Of a DNA stretch of 64,000 nt, positions 1 through 8,263 are shown one piece after another (within the stretch, counting starts at the first letter, position 1; every line of letters begins with the position of its first letter). The notes under the pieces were generated by a model. It was not told the DNA's origin. It saw only the letters and a program-made list of their open reading frames with translations, and did no database searches. Source of the DNA: Virgibacillus_O sediminis (GTDB lineage Bacteria; Bacillota; Bacilli; Bacillales; Amphibacillaceae). The stretch lies in assembly GCF_042643265.1 (NCBI RefSeq), contig NZ_JBHRRZ010000040.1:220646-284645 (forward strand), read 5' to 3'. The position numbers and the translations under genes were made by a program.

Positions 1-842
1 ATCAGCAATCACTGAAAGATCATCTGCAACAGGGGCTTTCTTTTCCTGAAGCCAGTAGACACGCCTATCAGACAATCGGTTTAACTGGGCAATCGATGGA
101 CCTGACCAAACCAAACAATATACTTGGTTTCAGCTATGTAAAAACGATTTTTGAAAATGGTTTAAAGATAACTCCACTGACTATCAAACGAACAAACAAC
201 CATTATCACGACCAAGCCATCACCGGGGCTATTTCAAGCGCCACAAGTATTCGTAAAGTCATATTGGAGGCCGGCCGGATCACCGAAGAAGTTGCTGAAG
301 CACTCCCGAAAGTGTCTCTAGCCCAGCTCGAGGCCTATAGAAAGGCAGCATCCACCTGGCATCACTGGGAAAAATACTTCAATCTCCTTCATTATAAAGT
401 CATGACGATGAATACAGAGCAGATTGCTGATATCCAAGGGGTAGATGAAGGGCTGGAATACAGAATTAAAAAGACTGCAAAGCAGGCGGAATCCATGCAT
501 GAATGGATGCACGCAATAAAAACCAAACGATATACATGGACAAGGCTGCAACGCATGTTCACCCATCTATTGACAAATACAACCAAAGGAGAAATGGAGG
601 AGATCCCGTCACTTGCTCCACTTCCTTATATTCGTCTCCTGGGTATGTCGCAAACCGGCCAGCGCTATATCCATCAAGTTAAGAAACAATTGGAAACCCC
701 GCTTATTACCAAGATTAAAAGAAATGGTGATCCTCTTCTTGCTATGGAAGAGAGGGCAGCACAGGCCTATTATAGCATACTCCCTCCGGCACAACGGCGT
801 AAATTCCACCAGCAGGAACTCGAGCCCCCACTAAGGATCTAA
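1..842 (+). CDS. tmcAL: tRNA(Met) cytidine acetate ligase TmcAL, 3' part
   Basis: This is the C-terminal part of the YlbM/TmcAL family (about 400 residues when whole), which uses acetate and ATP to make N4-acetylcytidine at the wobble position of elongator tRNA-Met. The reading frame (codons from base 3) is open to the left edge, so the N-terminal nucleotidyltransferase fold with its HxGH signature lies outside the window. Seen here are the family's ISSATSIRK stretch and the late motif PLPYIRLLGM followed by SQTGQRY. The ATG at 96 is internal and not the true start. The gene runs toward ylbL, as a convergent pair sharing one terminator. Family assignment is firm; the missing N-terminus cannot be checked. 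Confidence 0.9.
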   Translation, partial: QQSLKDHLQQGLSFPEASRHAYQTIGLTGQSMDLTKPNNILGFSYVKTIFENGLKITPLTIKRTNNHYHDQAITGAISSATSIRKVILEAGRITEEVAEALPKVSLAQLEAYRKAASTWHHWEKYFNLLHYKVMTMNTEQIADIQGVDEGLEYRIKKTAKQAESMHEWMHAIKTKRYTWTRLQRMFTHLLTNTTKGEMEEIPSLAPLPYIRLLGMSQTGQRYIHQVKKQLETPLITKIKRNGDPLLAMEERAAQAYYSILPPAQRRKFHQQELEPPLRI

Positions 843-850
843 TTTAGTAA

Positions 851-887
851 AAAGGGATAAAGGGCATTAACCTGCCCTTTATCCCTT
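851..887. terminator. Shared terminator between tmcAL and ylbL
   Basis: A 15-bp perfect stem (852-866 with 873-887) with a 6-base loop lies between the convergent genes. The right arm includes the ylbL stop codon. The stem starts with A and ends with T residues on both strands, so it can stop transcription from either side, although the T tracts are short. Confidence 0.7.
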
Positions 888-1904
888 GGGTTCGAGCTGT
901 TTCAAAAAGTTCAAGGCATCTTCAAAGGTATCTACGGGAACAATTTCCATATCCGTACCAATTTCCTCCGCCGTCTCTTGTGCTATTTCATAATTCGACC
1001 TTTCTGCTCCATTTCCATGTGGAGCAAAGAAAATATCAATTCCCTCCCTGTCGGAAGCAACCACTTTTTTATCAATTCCTCCAATCCGGTAGACAGTACC
1101 TTCATAATCAATCTCACCAGTACCGCCTATATGGTAGCCTCTTGTGATATCCTCTTCTGTCAACTGGTCGTAAATTTCCAGCGCAAACATTAAACCGGCA
1201 CTAGGTCCGCCTATTCGGCCACTGGTGAAGTTGATATCTGGATCCACTTCCACACTTCTATCGGTTACAAGGCTAATACCTATTCCGACTCCGCCATCAG
1301 TCTGGTCAAACTTTTCCAGAGCGAGTTCTGTTTTGAATTGCTCACCATCCCGGACAACATCTAAGGTAACCGTCTCACCAGCTTCCTTCTTTTCTACATA
1401 ACTGGTCAGATCTGTAGACTCCCGCACTTCTCGGCCGTCAATCCCTATGATCCGGTCACCTGTCTGGAGCTTTCCGTCTGCAGGCATTCCTTCCAGCACC
1501 GATACCACATAAATCCCTTCATAATCTATGTTGATATCTCCATCAGCTGCTTGATAGGCGACTACCGTCGAGGCTTCTTGAGAGCTTTCCATCATCTCCA
1601 ACTGTGCCTCCATATACTCTTCCTCCGATATACCATGAGGGCGGACTTGATTTAACGGAAGAATATCATGGTGAGGAAGTATCTTTGCCATCAAGTACTG
1701 GATGGGAGTTGCCTGGCTGCCGCTTACTGTGACCAAATGCATATCTCCACTACTGTCATACCCACCGCTGACTTCCACTATCGAATTCAATGCATCTGCG
1801 CCGCCGGGCCGTTGGATATAATAATCCAATTGGTATACGGAAAGGAAATAAGCAGTCAAGACAACCAACAGTAATGAAAAAACATGTCCCTTTGTAAATC
1901 TCAT
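879..1904 (-). CDS. ylbL: YlbL-type PDZ and Lon-like membrane protease
   Basis: A membrane-anchored serine protease of the YlbL/SepM family. Residues 7-27 form the single N-terminal membrane segment. A PDZ domain spans about 125-200 (YVVSVLEGMPADGKLQTGD...), and a Lon-type S16 protease domain follows with the catalytic Ser235 in GGPSAGLMF and Lys280 in GGIDKKV. The length of 341 residues is usual. The start is ATG at 1904 with GGAAGGGG upstream. In B. subtilis this family helps clear membrane or secreted substrates (family knowledge). It lies beside tmcAL as in other Bacillaceae, but the two genes converge here. Confidence 0.93.
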   Translation of the reverse strand: MRFTKGHVFSLLLVVLTAYFLSVYQLDYYIQRPGGADALNSIVEVSGGYDSSGDMHLVTVSGSQATPIQYLMAKILPHHDILPLNQVRPHGISEEEYMEAQLEMMESSQEASTVVAYQAADGDINIDYEGIYVVSVLEGMPADGKLQTGDRIIGIDGREVRESTDLTSYVEKKEAGETVTLDVVRDGEQFKTELALEKFDQTDGGVGIGISLVTDRSVEVDPDINFTSGRIGGPSAGLMFALEIYDQLTEEDITRGYHIGGTGEIDYEGTVYRIGGIDKKVVASDREGIDIFFAPHGNGAERSNYEIAQETAEEIGTDMEIVPVDTFEDALNFLKQLEPKG

Positions 1905-2031
1905 AATATATCCCCTTCCAGTATTTAAAAAAGTGCTTTTTTAGTGTAGCCCAGCTTATAACATATCCATTAATATAAACTATTCCGTGCCCTTGTAAAA
2001 AATAATACGTTTTTGCGCCGAAAAGTATCTG

Positions 2032-2061
2032 GCATAAACCAGACAGGTAACCGCGTATATT
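2032..2061 (+). promoter_or_regulatory. Possible sigma-E type promoter of ylbJ
   Basis: GCATAAA at 2032-2038 fits the sigma-E -35 consensus. CGTATATT at 2054-2061, after a 15-base spacer, is a weak match to the -10 CATACAAT. ylbJ is a mother-cell sporulation gene in B. subtilis, so a sigma-E promoter is expected, but the -10 match is only about five of eight. Confidence 0.35.
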
Positions 2062-2160
2062 GATATAGACTTGTACAATGTATGGAACAAGCTAGCATTA
2101 TTCTACTACTAACACATAAAGATGTACAGACCAAGGCTCTGCCTGTAGGGGGCTTACTAA

Positions 2161-3384
2161 TTGAAACAAATTATAAAGACAATATTATTATCCGGTTTTG
2201 CCACCTTTCTGACAGTCGCATTAATCCGATTTCCCGATCAGGCGTTTGAAGCAAGCATCCGCGGTTTAAATATTTGGTGGGAGGTCGTATTTCCTTCCCT
2301 CCTGCCATTTTTTATCACAGCGGAACTGCTAATCGCTTTTGGCGTCGTCAAATTCATTGGTGTTCTCTTTGAGCCAGTGATGAGACCATTGTTTAATGTA
2401 CCGGGAACCGGCAGCTTTGGCTGGATTATGGGTATGGTAAGCGGATACCCAACCGGTGCGAAGATAGCGGCAAGACTCCGGGAAGAAGGGCAATTGACAC
2501 AAGTTGAGGCGGAGCGGCTCGTCTCCTTCACTAATGCCTCCAGTCCTTTGTTCATTTTCGTGGCAGTATCCATCGGCTTTTTCCATGATGCCTCCCTTGG
2601 AGTACTATTGGCGGCATGTCATTATATTGGCAATGCCCTTGTTGGGATATGTATGGGGTTCTATAAAAGAAATAGCGGAAGAAAACCCAAACACCCCACG
2701 AATAAAAAACAGAAGCCTGCAGTAGTGCGAGCCTTTCTGGAGATGCATGAAACACGATTGAAAGATAAACGCCCTCTAGGAGAAGCTATAAGTGATGCAG
2801 TTTTGAACTCCATCCAGACACTTCTCATGGTTGGAGGGTTCATCATCTTATTTTCTGTGCTGACTAAATTGCTGTTTCTTTCCGGAATTTCCTCCCTTTT
2901 GGCAAGGTTTATTGAAACCACTTTTGTACTTGTCTCCCTGCCGGCCGATATGGCACTTCCTTTTATATCCGGCTTATTCGAAATAACCTTGGGGGCCCAA
3001 ATGATCTCGCAGACACCTGCCGACAGCATGTTGGCCAAAGCTATAATTGTAAGTTTCATCCTAGGTTTTAACGGTTTTTCCGTACAAGCGCAAGTAGCAA
3101 GCATACTGGCCAAGACTGATATCCGTTTTGCTCCTTATTTTTTCGCAAGGTTTTTACATGGATTGTTGGCGAGTCTATTGGTATTGCTTTTATACAAACC
3201 ACTCTATCTTAATAAGCAAGTGATTCAGATGGACTCGATTCCTGTGGCATCGCCTTCTGAAACGTCCAGTCAGTGGATTTATGCCCTTGAATCCCTCACC
3301 CATGCGGGTCCGCTTTTCACCATAGTATGCCTCGGACTGGCGGCAGTCATTTTATACCGTAAAATCAGAAAAGATGCTGCATAG
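2161..3384 (+). CDS. ylbJ: Sporulation integral membrane protein YlbJ
   Basis: A polytopic membrane protein of the nucleoside-recognition (Gate) superfamily, matching YlbJ, which is made in the mother cell and is needed for resistant spores. Its substrate is unknown. The conserved GWIMGMVSGYPTGAK stretch is at about residues 89-103, with repeated hydrophobic segments before and after. The length of 407 residues is typical. The start is TTG at 2161, placed 8 bases after AGGGGGC. It is the only plus-strand gene between ylbL and coaD. Its 3' end overlaps the terminator shared with convergent coaD. Confidence 0.92.
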   Translation: MKQIIKTILLSGFATFLTVALIRFPDQAFEASIRGLNIWWEVVFPSLLPFFITAELLIAFGVVKFIGVLFEPVMRPLFNVPGTGSFGWIMGMVSGYPTGAKIAARLREEGQLTQVEAERLVSFTNASSPLFIFVAVSIGFFHDASLGVLLAACHYIGNALVGICMGFYKRNSGRKPKHPTNKKQKPAVVRAFLEMHETRLKDKRPLGEAISDAVLNSIQTLLMVGGFIILFSVLTKLLFLSGISSLLARFIETTFVLVSLPADMALPFISGLFEITLGAQMISQTPADSMLAKAIIVSFILGFNGFSVQAQVASILAKTDIRFAPYFFARFLHGLLASLLVLLLYKPLYLNKQVIQMDSIPVASPSETSSQWIYALESLTHAGPLFTIVCLGLAAVILYRKIRKDAA

Positions 3385-3400
3385 CAATGACAGCATCTTT
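3370..3400. terminator. Shared terminator between ylbJ and coaD
   Basis: A 10-bp stem (3370-3379 with 3391-3400) with AAA on the left and TTTTT on the right sits over the ylbJ stop codon, between two convergent genes. Confidence 0.75.
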
Positions 3401-3404
3401 TTCA

Positions 3405-3887
3405 TCAGTAATTATATTTCTTCTTAAGGGCATCTTCTATCACGGGCGGCACAAGATCAGAGACATCGGCTCCATATTTTGCAATTTCTTTTACAATGCT
3501 GGAGCTTAAGAAGGAATATTGGTTATTGGTCATCATGAAAAATGTTTCAATATTCTCATCCAGCTTGCGGTTCATAGAGGTAATCTGCATTTCATATTCA
3601 AAGTCGCTCACCGCTCTAAGCCCTCTAATAATGGCGTGAGCATGATTTTCTTTAGCATAATCCATAAGAAGATGGTCGGAGGAATCCACTGATACATTCG
3701 GAATGTCACTGGTGGCCGATTTTATTAAGTCCATCCTTTCTTCAACGGAGAACAATGGGGATTTTGACTGATTATTAAAGACGGTAACTACTACCTCGTC
3801 AAAAATCTTGGCCCCTCTCTGAATGATGTCCAGATGCCCATGGGTAATCGGATCGAAACTCCCCGGGCATATTGCTTTTTTACTCAT
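3405..3887 (-). CDS. coaD: Phosphopantetheine adenylyltransferase CoaD
   Basis: Transfers AMP from ATP to 4'-phosphopantetheine, the fourth step of coenzyme A synthesis. The protein has 160 residues, the normal size. It shows the nucleotidyltransferase motif PGSFDPITHGHLD near the N-terminus (T/HxGH at 15-18) and SFLSSSIVKEIA near residue 130, matching the conserved ISSS-R/K-E signature. It is preceded by rsmD in the same direction 109 bases away, the usual rsmD-coaD pairing, and is probably cotranscribed with it. Confidence 0.97.
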   Translation of the reverse strand: MSKKAICPGSFDPITHGHLDIIQRGAKIFDEVVVTVFNNQSKSPLFSVEERMDLIKSATSDIPNVSVDSSDHLLMDYAKENHAHAIIRGLRAVSDFEYEMQITSMNRKLDENIETFFMMTNNQYSFLSSSIVKEIAKYGADVSDLVPPVIEDALKKKYNY

Positions 3888-3996
3888 AGGAAATTGCTCC
3901 CTTCTCTTTCTTATCCAAAAATAGAAATCTCATGCAGATATCCGGTTCTCCGCTTACCCTATTACAATAAGCAGATTATATAAGTAGTTCGAATGG

Positions 3997-4551
3997 TTAC
4001 TTTCTTTGATAAATGGTTACCGAAATGCTTCCGCCATAGTTCTCCTTCTTGAGGAGAGAAAATTCAGTATGTATGTCCGAAGGGCTGTCAGCCGGGTCAT
4101 GCTCACAATAGACAATTCCTCCGCGTGAAATCAATTCTAGGCGGAGTATTTCATTTAATAATTTGCCATAGTCCACTTTCTTATAGGGCGGGTCAAGTAA
4201 AATAAGGTCAAACTCCAACCCGCGTTTGGAAGCCGCTTGAATTGCCCGGAAGGCTTCTGCACGAAACACTTCCGCTCTTTCTTCCAACTTTAACATCTTG
4301 AGGTTCTCATATATTGTCTGAATTGCTTTCGGATGCTTATCTACAAAAACGGCTTGGTCCATCCCTCTGCTGACCGCTTCGATACCAAGAGAGCCGCTGC
4401 CTGCAAAAAGGTCGAGCACTGCCCCTCCATCAAAGAATGGGCCCATTGCCTGGAAGACAGCTTCCTTGACTTTGTCAGTTGTTGGCCTGGTCGACTTGCC
4501 GGGTACTGCCTTTAGCTGCCTGCCCTTATGTATTCCTGCTATTACGCGCAT
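3997..4551 (-). CDS. rsmD: 16S rRNA (guanine966-N2)-methyltransferase RsmD
   Basis: An S-adenosylmethionine-dependent enzyme that methylates G966 of 16S rRNA (ylbH in B. subtilis). Motif I, LDLFAGSGSLGIE, is at about residues 46-58, and the catalytic DPPY motif is at 120-123. The 184-residue length is normal. It is the first gene of the rsmD-coaD unit. The preceding interval on the opposite strand holds a probable small RNA rather than a leader of this gene. Confidence 0.95.
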   Translation of the reverse strand: MRVIAGIHKGRQLKAVPGKSTRPTTDKVKEAVFQAMGPFFDGGAVLDLFAGSGSLGIEAVSRGMDQAVFVDKHPKAIQTIYENLKMLKLEERAEVFRAEAFRAIQAASKRGLEFDLILLDPPYKKVDYGKLLNEILRLELISRGGIVYCEHDPADSPSDIHTEFSLLKKENYGGSISVTIYQRK

Positions 4552-4714
4552 TATCCCACCTCATTTGCCACTATACGTTCCTAATCCTAGCATACCACAA
4601 GTAATGCGGACAGCAAAAAGATCGAAATTACCGACGGATTATCAATCCAGCTCATAAATAAGTATGTTCTTAGAAAAAAATTGACAGTACATGTATATAA
4701 AACAAGCTTTTGAC

Positions 4715-4720
4715 TATAAT
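4715..4720 (+). promoter_or_regulatory. -10 element of the small RNA at 4727
   Basis: TATAAT, preceded by TGAC, lies about 8 bases before the first stem of the RNA candidate. A good -35 at the standard distance is not evident: TTGACA occurs at 4681-4686, but 28 bases upstream, which is too far. An alternative -35 (TGTATA) is weak. Confidence 0.4.
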
Positions 4721-4726
4721 AACATA

Positions 4727-4878
4727 ATGAAACAGCTGGTAGTTAGCTTGGCTGTTTCAAAACTCGGAGAAGACTTAAACTTCCCCATAAGTTCTTCCTC
4801 CGGTTTCTCCTCTCCCTTTGCCTTTTGTTTTATTGAAAGGGGCCTGCAGAGATGATCTCTGCAGGTTTATTTTTTTTT
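4727..4878 (+). ncRNA. Probable small RNA with three stems (ylbG-rsmD interval)
   Basis: Three helices read on the plus strand. Stem 1 pairs 4729-4736 with 4751-4758. Stem 2 is long (4761-4777 with 4788-4805, minor mismatches) and displays a loop with CCCC at 4783-4786. The third is a strong terminator. Between stem 2 and the terminator is a pyrimidine run (TTTCTCCTCTCCC) complementary to Shine-Dalgarno sequences. No reading frame with a start and ribosome site was seen. I recall that the Rfam family called ylbH leader is described from this same interval with three stems including a terminator; that match is from memory and needs a covariance search. Both flanking protein genes are on the opposite strand, which favours an independent trans-acting RNA. 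Confidence 0.65.
4843..4878 (+). terminator. Intrinsic terminator of the small RNA
   Basis: A perfect 10-bp stem (4843-4852 with 4856-4865), a 3-base loop and a long T tract interrupted by one A. It has no plus-strand protein gene to serve. Confidence 0.85.
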
Positions 4879-4902
4879 AGAAAGCCAAAAGGCCCGGAAT
4901 TT

Positions 4903-4939
4903 AAAAAAGCCTGAACGGATCGTCCGCTCAGGCTCTTTT
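4903..4939 (-). terminator. Terminator of the ylbF-ylbG genes
   Basis: On the minus strand an interrupted stem (4923-4939 with 4903-4919) is followed by a run of T. It overlaps the ylbG stop codon. Confidence 0.8.
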
Positions 4940-5213
4940 AAATTCCCATCTTATAATCAAACTGTTTCGCTTCATCCGGCTTCTTATTTTCAAAGTCTGT
5001 TTCGAGGAAAGGCTTCTGGGACCTTTCAACTTTAAAAACAAAGGACAGCTTCTTCAGCTTCTTTTCTGCTTCTTCTATATCCGGCTGATTTACATAGATG
5101 ACAGCATATTTCAATCTCTTCGAGGTATAAATAATATGGCCATAGCGCTTCAGTTGTTTAATGTTCTTCATATGCTGAAACCAGACAATCAACCCTTGTC
5201 GATTTACTCTCAT
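4938..5213 (-). CDS. ylbG: YlbG, DUF2129 family protein
   Basis: A 91-residue protein matching the UPF0298/DUF2129 family. It begins MRVNRQGLIVWF and carries the family stretch LKRYGHIIYTSKRLKYAVIYV. Its biochemical role is unknown. It sits directly downstream of ylbF as in other Bacillaceae. The start has GGGGAG 5 bases upstream. The terminator follows at once. Confidence 0.9.
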   Translation of the reverse strand: MRVNRQGLIVWFQHMKNIKQLKRYGHIIYTSKRLKYAVIYVNQPDIEEAEKKLKKLSFVFKVERSQKPFLETDFENKKPDEAKQFDYKMGI

Positions 5214-5255
5214 AAGCTCTCCCCATTACTTAATAAAATTCCTTCTCCGAGTAGA

Positions 5256-5693
5256 TCAAGATGCACAACCGCATCCCCCGCCGCTCCCGCATCCGCAGCC
5301 GCCGTCCGTTAAAGCCGCACCGTCTTTTGGCGCTTTAATATTGTCACTTGCGCTTGATGCAACATACTGGCTAATCTCGTCCAAGAGGCTTTGCAGGTTT
5401 CTTTCAGCTATTTTAAACGAGGCTACTTTCGCATTCATATCCATTTCCCGCTTGGTGGAGCGCACCCTTTTCATAATATCATTATAATCTGGATGGTATC
5501 TGCCAAAGCGCTGGACATCCTCGTAATGGCTCTTTATATCAGCAAAAGCCTTTATCAGCTTTTGAGCTTCTTCATCGTCATTAAGTGCTTTTCTGGAATG
5601 ATTGTATGCTTCCATTACCTCGGACTCCAGGACCATTCTGCCTAATTGTTCCGAGCGATCAAGAATGTCTACATATTCCATGGTTGCTATCAT
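5256..5693 (-). CDS. ylbF: YlbF, RNase Y-complex regulator
   Basis: Matches YlbF, which with YmcA and YaaT forms the Y-complex that directs RNase Y cleavage and affects sporulation, competence and biofilm genes (B. subtilis knowledge). The body is an all-helical domain of about 120 residues. The C-terminus holds a cysteine cluster (C133, C135, C141, C143) in glycine-rich context, as in the B. subtilis protein, where the complex carries iron-sulfur clusters. The ATG at 5693 lies 7 bases after GGAGGTG and is preferred over the later ATG at 5681. Confidence 0.92.
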   Translation of the reverse strand: MIATMEYVDILDRSEQLGRMVLESEVMEAYNHSRKALNDDEEAQKLIKAFADIKSHYEDVQRFGRYHPDYNDIMKRVRSTKREMDMNAKVASFKIAERNLQSLLDEISQYVASSASDNIKAPKDGAALTDGGCGCGSGGGCGCAS

Positions 5694-5753
5694 TCATGAA
5701 CACCTCCATTGTTATCATATCACTTAATTGTTTGTAAGAAAACAATGGAACTG

Positions 5754-5987
5754 TCAATCTTTCATTGCTTCGGCAAATTGAAGCATCATCCCGGCCATCT
5801 GAATTTGCTGGTTCACCTTTTCCATCTTCTGTGGAAAAGTCTTTCCATGGAATACTTTTGCTTGCTTCTCCATCCGCCGGATATTCTCCGGATGTCGGGA
5901 AAGATACCGGTACCAGACTGGGTTATAACGGATGAAACTGAGTAATTCTGGACGCGATTTTAAATATTGGTACGTGTAGGAATCCAT
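5754..5987 (-). CDS. ylbE: YlbE-like protein
   Basis: A 77-residue protein of the YlbE-like family with the conserved block FIRYNPVWYRYLSRHP; function unknown. It follows ylbD with only 12 bases between them. Its ribosome site is a run of ten G residues, described separately. Confidence 0.88.
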   Translation of the reverse strand: MDSYTYQYLKSRPELLSFIRYNPVWYRYLSRHPENIRRMEKQAKVFHGKTFPQKMEKVNQQIQMAGMMLQFAEAMKD

Positions 5988-5989
5988 GT

Positions 5990-5999
5990 CCCCCCCCCC
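5990..5999 (-). repeat. Ten-base G homopolymer serving as the ylbE ribosome site
   Basis: Ten consecutive C on the plus strand (G on the coding strand) lie between the ylbD stop codon and the ylbE ATG. The tract is the only Shine-Dalgarno-like element for ylbE. Homopolymers this long tend to slip, so its length may vary between cells or assemblies. Confidence 0.8.
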
Positions 6000-6389
6000 T
6001 TAGTCGCCGAACCAGTTAAACGGATCCCTTGGCTGTGGTGGTGTATGTTTCGTTTTCTGGTACTGCCGTATTAATTCCTGAACAGCCCCTATGGAATGGT
6101 TCAACTGACTGACCTGGCTTTGTATTTTATTAAAATCCATGTGCTCTGTCAGCTTCATAAGCTGGCTGAATAGCTCTGGCGACTTTTCTTTTGACCCGGA
6201 AGAGGCCTTCGTTTCTGTCTCTGTTTTATAGGGCTCCCAAACCTCATCATTCTCGCCGAGTAAAGCCCACTTTTCATAAAACTCCTGCCATGACCTTCCG
6301 CTCCTTCTTATTTCCGCTCTTAATGCTGGATATTTATTGACGAAGTGCTTGAATTCTACCACCGAAGGATGCAGTTTATCCTCACTCAT
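6000..6389 (-). CDS. ylbD: YlbD-type spore coat-associated protein
   Basis: About 129 residues, similar to YlbD, which is annotated as a putative coat protein. It shows the N-terminal LHPSVVEFKHFVNKYPALRAE block, a middle helical region and the C-terminal PRDPFNWFGD end. The ATG at 6389 is chosen because GAGGGG lies 7 bases upstream; the upstream ATG at 6416 lacks a ribosome site. It probably forms an operon with ylbE. The coat role is family annotation, not visible in the sequence. Confidence 0.82.
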   Translation of the reverse strand: MSEDKLHPSVVEFKHFVNKYPALRAEIRRSGRSWQEFYEKWALLGENDEVWEPYKTETETKASSGSKEKSPELFSQLMKLTEHMDFNKIQSQVSQLNHSIGAVQELIRQYQKTKHTPPQPRDPFNWFGD

Positions 6390-6458
6390 CGTTTCACCCC
6401 TCTTTTGCATGGTCACCTGTACTGGTAATTTATGCTGCAGTCCTTTCAGACGTGAAGC

Positions 6459-7532
6459 CTAGTACGCAAGCCGCTCAATGAAATTCTGGGTATAATGGAA
6501 ACGATGCACCCCGACCCCCAGGTGAGTGTATTCCTCGTTCAGAAGTGCTTGCCGATGCCCCTCACTGTTAAGCCAGCCGTGCATGGCAGCAGGGGCATCT
6601 GGATACTGGGCCGCTATATTCTCTCCCGCCGTAATGTATGGTATGTCAAGCACCCCCAAGCGTTCCTTTAATCCGTCACCATTTAGGCTGGTATGGGAAA
6701 AGTATTCCTGTTCAGCCATATCTCTACTGTGTCCATAGGCAACTTGGCTGACAGACTCTTCCCATTCTAAAGCCGACCTGCCATGCTGGTGACGAATAAC
6801 ATTGGTAATATCAAAGATTTGCTGTTCCTTTCCATCCTCTATCTCCGTCCACTTATCATCGGTAAAATCAGGCTCTTCTGGAAGACTCCCTCTATATTCA
6901 ACCTGGTACGGGCGATGGGATAGAAGCATGTCTCCATTCATAACCCGTATAGAGGATAATTGATCCGTAAATATATCAAAATATGCTTGAACAAATAAAT
7001 CATCAGATACTTTGGCCAGTGGCCGCTTCTGCAAATCTTCCGGCCCCAGATGAAATGTATAAGAGGATAAGCCGTCCTGAAAGTCGACTTCTTCTGAAAA
7101 GGATAAGTGCTCTGACACCCGTGAATAGCTGTCCCCCATAGAAACAGGCTCGACGTCAAAGCCCTCTCCTACCGCATAGACACCTACAATCTCTTGTTGC
7201 TCGTCAACCGCGAATTGAACATAGTAGCTTATTTGATCTGTATATATCCACCACTTATAGCCATATGGACTATCATCTTTTCGAGAAGGATCCCCCATCT
7301 CAGACGTCAGAGCATCCGTTGTCAAACCAGTCCAATGGAATAAACTTCCTTCTAGTGGATTCTCCTCCGCCTCCGGGGCTTCCTTAGACCCCAGCTGCAT
7401 CTTCTTCTCTTTCACTACATTGCTGATTTTTTCTATAGGGTCCTCGGTAGGTAATTCAAGCCGTTCCAACAAATAATACCCTCCAAAGAGAACTACAGAC
7501 AGAACAAACAGCATTTTTAACAAACGCATCAT
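6459..7532 (-). CDS. ylbC: YlbC, CAP-domain protein with membrane anchor
   Basis: A 357-residue protein with a signal-anchor at residues 5-22, a central CAP-associated region (about 60-210) and a C-terminal CAP/SCP domain. The CAP domain shows NVIRHQHG, the GENIA motif and HLGVGVHR. It is predicted to be extracytoplasmic. B. subtilis YlbC is of the same build, and several CAP-domain paralogues there are sporulation genes. AAGGAG lies 6 bases before the ATG. It faces away from the next gene upstream (YugN-like). Confidence 0.9.
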   Translation of the reverse strand: MMRLLKMLFVLSVVLFGGYYLLERLELPTEDPIEKISNVVKEKKMQLGSKEAPEAEENPLEGSLFHWTGLTTDALTSEMGDPSRKDDSPYGYKWWIYTDQISYYVQFAVDEQQEIVGVYAVGEGFDVEPVSMGDSYSRVSEHLSFSEEVDFQDGLSSYTFHLGPEDLQKRPLAKVSDDLFVQAYFDIFTDQLSSIRVMNGDMLLSHRPYQVEYRGSLPEEPDFTDDKWTEIEDGKEQQIFDITNVIRHQHGRSALEWEESVSQVAYGHSRDMAEQEYFSHTSLNGDGLKERLGVLDIPYITAGENIAAQYPDAPAAMHGWLNSEGHRQALLNEEYTHLGVGVHRFHYTQNFIERLAY

Positions 7533-7737
7533 TTATAGCTCCTTCTCTTTGATCTATACTAACCTATATGCTTAATTCCATGGTTCCATTCTATTCCCTC
7601 TATTATAGTAAAAAGTAGAGGGAAATAAACAGTTACATCAAAAAAGTGACAGATAAACGTTTACTTCATTTCAATTGCAAGTTAATGGATTTCGTACTAT
7701 TATAAATAAGGAAGGATAATTAGGAGAGGTGAAGAAG

Positions 7738-8103
7738 ATGAAATTGGAAAATACAGGGATAGAGGATATCACCATCGACTTAAAGCCCCTGGACCATATA
7801 ACAGGGAATCATGCTTTTATACGTGCCGGCCAATGGGATTATGAAAGAGTGACATATGATTATAAAATCAATTCAAATGAAAAGAATATTACATACTATA
7901 TCCGTGTCCAAGGATATGCCATCGAAGGTGATGTAGATAGGGGCAACGCTATAATTAAGCTGATGCCGCCGCTTCTTGGGAAGCACTACTATCCGCATGG
8001 AGTGGAATACGGAGAAGAAGAAAATTTCCCGGAAAGCCTGATAGAACGTTCCCAAAACCTGGTGGCCAAGCTCGCAGAAGACATTGCCGAATATCAAAAA
8101 TAA
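7738..8103 (+). CDS. YugN-like family protein
   Basis: A protein of about 121 residues resembling the YugN-like family, seen in KYYPHGVEYGEEENFP-type spacing (here HYYPHGVEYGEEE at about 82-94). Function unknown. The ATG at 7738 is preferred because AGGAGAGG (7722-7729) lies 8 bases upstream; the GTG at 7729 overlaps that ribosome site. Its position beyond ylbC corresponds to ylbA or ylbB in B. subtilis, so it may be the ylbA counterpart, but this is not certain. Confidence 0.75.
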   Translation: MKLENTGIEDITIDLKPLDHITGNHAFIRAGQWDYERVTYDYKINSNEKNITYYIRVQGYAIEGDVDRGNAIIKLMPPLLGKHYYPHGVEYGEEENFPESLIERSQNLVAKLAEDIAEYQK

Positions 8104-8113
8104 TGTAGGGCCA

Positions 8114-8150
8114 AACCAACTGTTCAAAAATGTAGGGCAGTTGGTTTTTA
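8114..8150 (+). terminator. Terminator of the YugN-like gene
   Basis: A 9-bp stem (8114-8122 with 8138-8146) followed by TTTTTATT, just downstream of the stop codon. Confidence 0.8.
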
Positions 8151-8263
8151 TTCGCATTTCTTCTTTTATTATTCAATGATGGTTAAACAGGTATGTCTGA
8201 AGGGTGCCGCCCTCATACGGGATATCTGATCTTTTTCATTTCTAAAGGAGGCAATGTACTAAC

